The position numbers were made by a program, and so were the translations under genes. 6,566 nt of DNA, taken from assembly GCA_903829565.1 (NCBI GenBank), contig CAIKQM010000158.1:1-6566 (forward strand), given 5' to 3'. This document shows, piece after piece, positions 5,892 through 6,566 of the stretch (position 1 is the first letter of the stretch; the number at the start of each line of letters is the position of its first letter). The notes beneath the pieces were generated by a model that had not been told where the DNA came from, ran no database searches, and saw only the letters and a list, made by a program, of their open reading frames with translations. This stretch comes from an uncultured Planctomycetota bacterium (GTDB taxonomy: Bacteria; Planctomycetota; UBA1135; GCA-002686595).

Positions 5892-6566
5892 ATGCCCCAA
5901 ATGAAGACCGTGAAAGGCGTCGCCGTCGCCCCCGGTCTCGCTATTGGGCCGGTGCATGTGGTGCGCGCGGCCGCAGAGGCGGCCCCTACTTGGTCCGTTC
6001 CTGAAGAGGATGTGCCGCGCGAGCTGGCGCGCCTCGACAGCGCCATCCGCCAAGCCGGCGAAGCGATCCTGGCGCAGCAGCGCATCGTGGCTCAACAGCT
6101 CGGCGAACGGGATGCGTCGATCTACAACGTTCACAAGTTGATGTTGGACGATCCTTCTGCGCGCAAGGAGGTCGAGACGACCGTGCGCGAGCAGCGCATC
6201 AACGCCGAGGCGGCGGTGCAAGCGATGGTCGACCGTTTGCGCGGAGCGCTGGCGGGGACCGACGGCGATCGCGCGCGCGGTGCGTGGGCGCAAGAGCTCA
6301 TTGATCCTTGGCGCGGCGTGTTGGATGCGTTGATGCATGGCGACCGCATCGAGATGGAGCGCGATACCGAGCCCGTCATCATCGCCGCCGCGGAGCTGAC
6401 ACCTCAGGTGGTCACCTTCCTCGAGCGCACGCGCGTGTTGGCGGTGGTGTGCGAAACCGGCGGTCGCTTCAGTCACGGTGCCGTGTTGGCGCGCTCGTTC
6501 GGTTTCCCGTGCGTGGTGGGCTTGCCGAACTTGTTGTCACGCCTCGAGCAGGGGCTGCGCATTTGC
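5892..6566 (+). CDS. ptsI: PTS enzyme I (phosphoenolpyruvate-protein phosphotransferase), N-terminal part
   Basis: This is the first 225 residues of enzyme I, the cytoplasmic protein that takes phosphate from PEP onto a histidine and passes it to HPr. It runs off the right edge in an open frame, so the PEP-binding TIM-barrel domain is missing. The start is ATG 5892 or ATG 5901, the latter giving MKTVKGVAVAPGLAIG, close to the family's MKGIAxSPGIAIG opening; neither has a clear ribosome binding site. Residues 40-160 are the helical HPr-binding region, with IYNVHKLMLDDP and INAEAAVQAMVDR at the usual places. TPQVVTFLERTRVLAVV leads to the active-site loop GGRFSHGAVLARS, where His195 is the predicted phosphorylated residue, followed by GFPCVVGL. 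The usual form is GGRTSHTAI, so Thr is Phe here. The segment near 128-146, where many enzyme I proteins have 'DIRDVGRR', reads differently (RARGAWAQELIDPWRGVLD). No ptsH lies directly upstream; the neighbour is a divergent membrane-protein gene. The family is secure; whether it serves sugar uptake or a regulatory PTS is unknown. Confidence 0.95.
   Translation, partial: MPQMKTVKGVAVAPGLAIGPVHVVRAAAEAAPTWSVPEEDVPRELARLDSAIRQAGEAILAQQRIVAQQLGERDASIYNVHKLMLDDPSARKEVETTVREQRINAEAAVQAMVDRLRGALAGTDGDRARGAWAQELIDPWRGVLDALMHGDRIEMERDTEPVIIAAAELTPQVVTFLERTRVLAVVCETGGRFSHGAVLARSFGFPCVVGLPNLLSRLEQGLRIC

Noticed and set aside
5717..6085. N-terminal extension of the minus-strand membrane protein up to 6085
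   Set aside because: It would overlap ptsI by nearly 200 nt and cover the whole divergent promoter gap. The added residues are low-complexity Arg/Ser/Ala, and the membrane segment follows naturally from the start at 5716.
5880..6476. A 198-codon minus-strand open frame opposite ptsI
   Set aside because: It is the aligned antisense shadow of a clear enzyme I coding sequence.

Overview
The window is GC-rich bacterial chromosome, in the low-to-mid 60s percent by eye, and it is almost entirely coding. I see no rRNA, tRNA, CRISPR array, insertion sequence or phage gene. Candidate lineages are Planctomycetota or a deltaproteobacterial-type group. That is a weak inference from the divergent Tex and enzyme I, the stand-alone EF-G gene and the lack of clear Shine-Dalgarno sequences; the window does not settle it.

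Layout from left to right. (1) The 3' part of an elongation factor G gene (fusA; end of domain II through domain V) enters from the left edge and stops at 1012. It is followed by a strong hairpin rather than by tuf. (2) A cytoplasmic PQQ-like/WD-like beta-propeller protein of unknown role occupies 1091-2116. (3) After a 102-nt gap holding a good extended -10 promoter and a near-palindrome, a large tex gene runs 2219-4987. It encodes a divergent Tex RNA-binding protein of 922 aa with an unusual acidic Ala/Glu/His-rich insertion near the N terminus and a basic RG-rich tail after the S1 domain. (4) On the minus strand, ending only 3 bp from tex, is a 241-aa predicted membrane protein with two N-terminal transmembrane segments, a coiled coil and an acidic tail (4991-5716). 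(5) Divergent from it, after a 175-nt gap, is the start of a PTS enzyme I gene (ptsI, 5892 to the right edge). It carries the phospho-histidine motif but no ptsH lies before it.

The genes do not form one obvious pathway. EF-G (translation) and Tex (RNA-associated) both belong to gene expression, and enzyme I is a carbon-status phosphotransfer protein. The propeller and the coiled-coil membrane protein are unassigned. I found no convincing new multi-gene system. The points most worth checking are the architecture of this Tex, the near-palindrome at its promoter, and the uncharacterised membrane protein. No gene-free stretch exceeds 300 bases.
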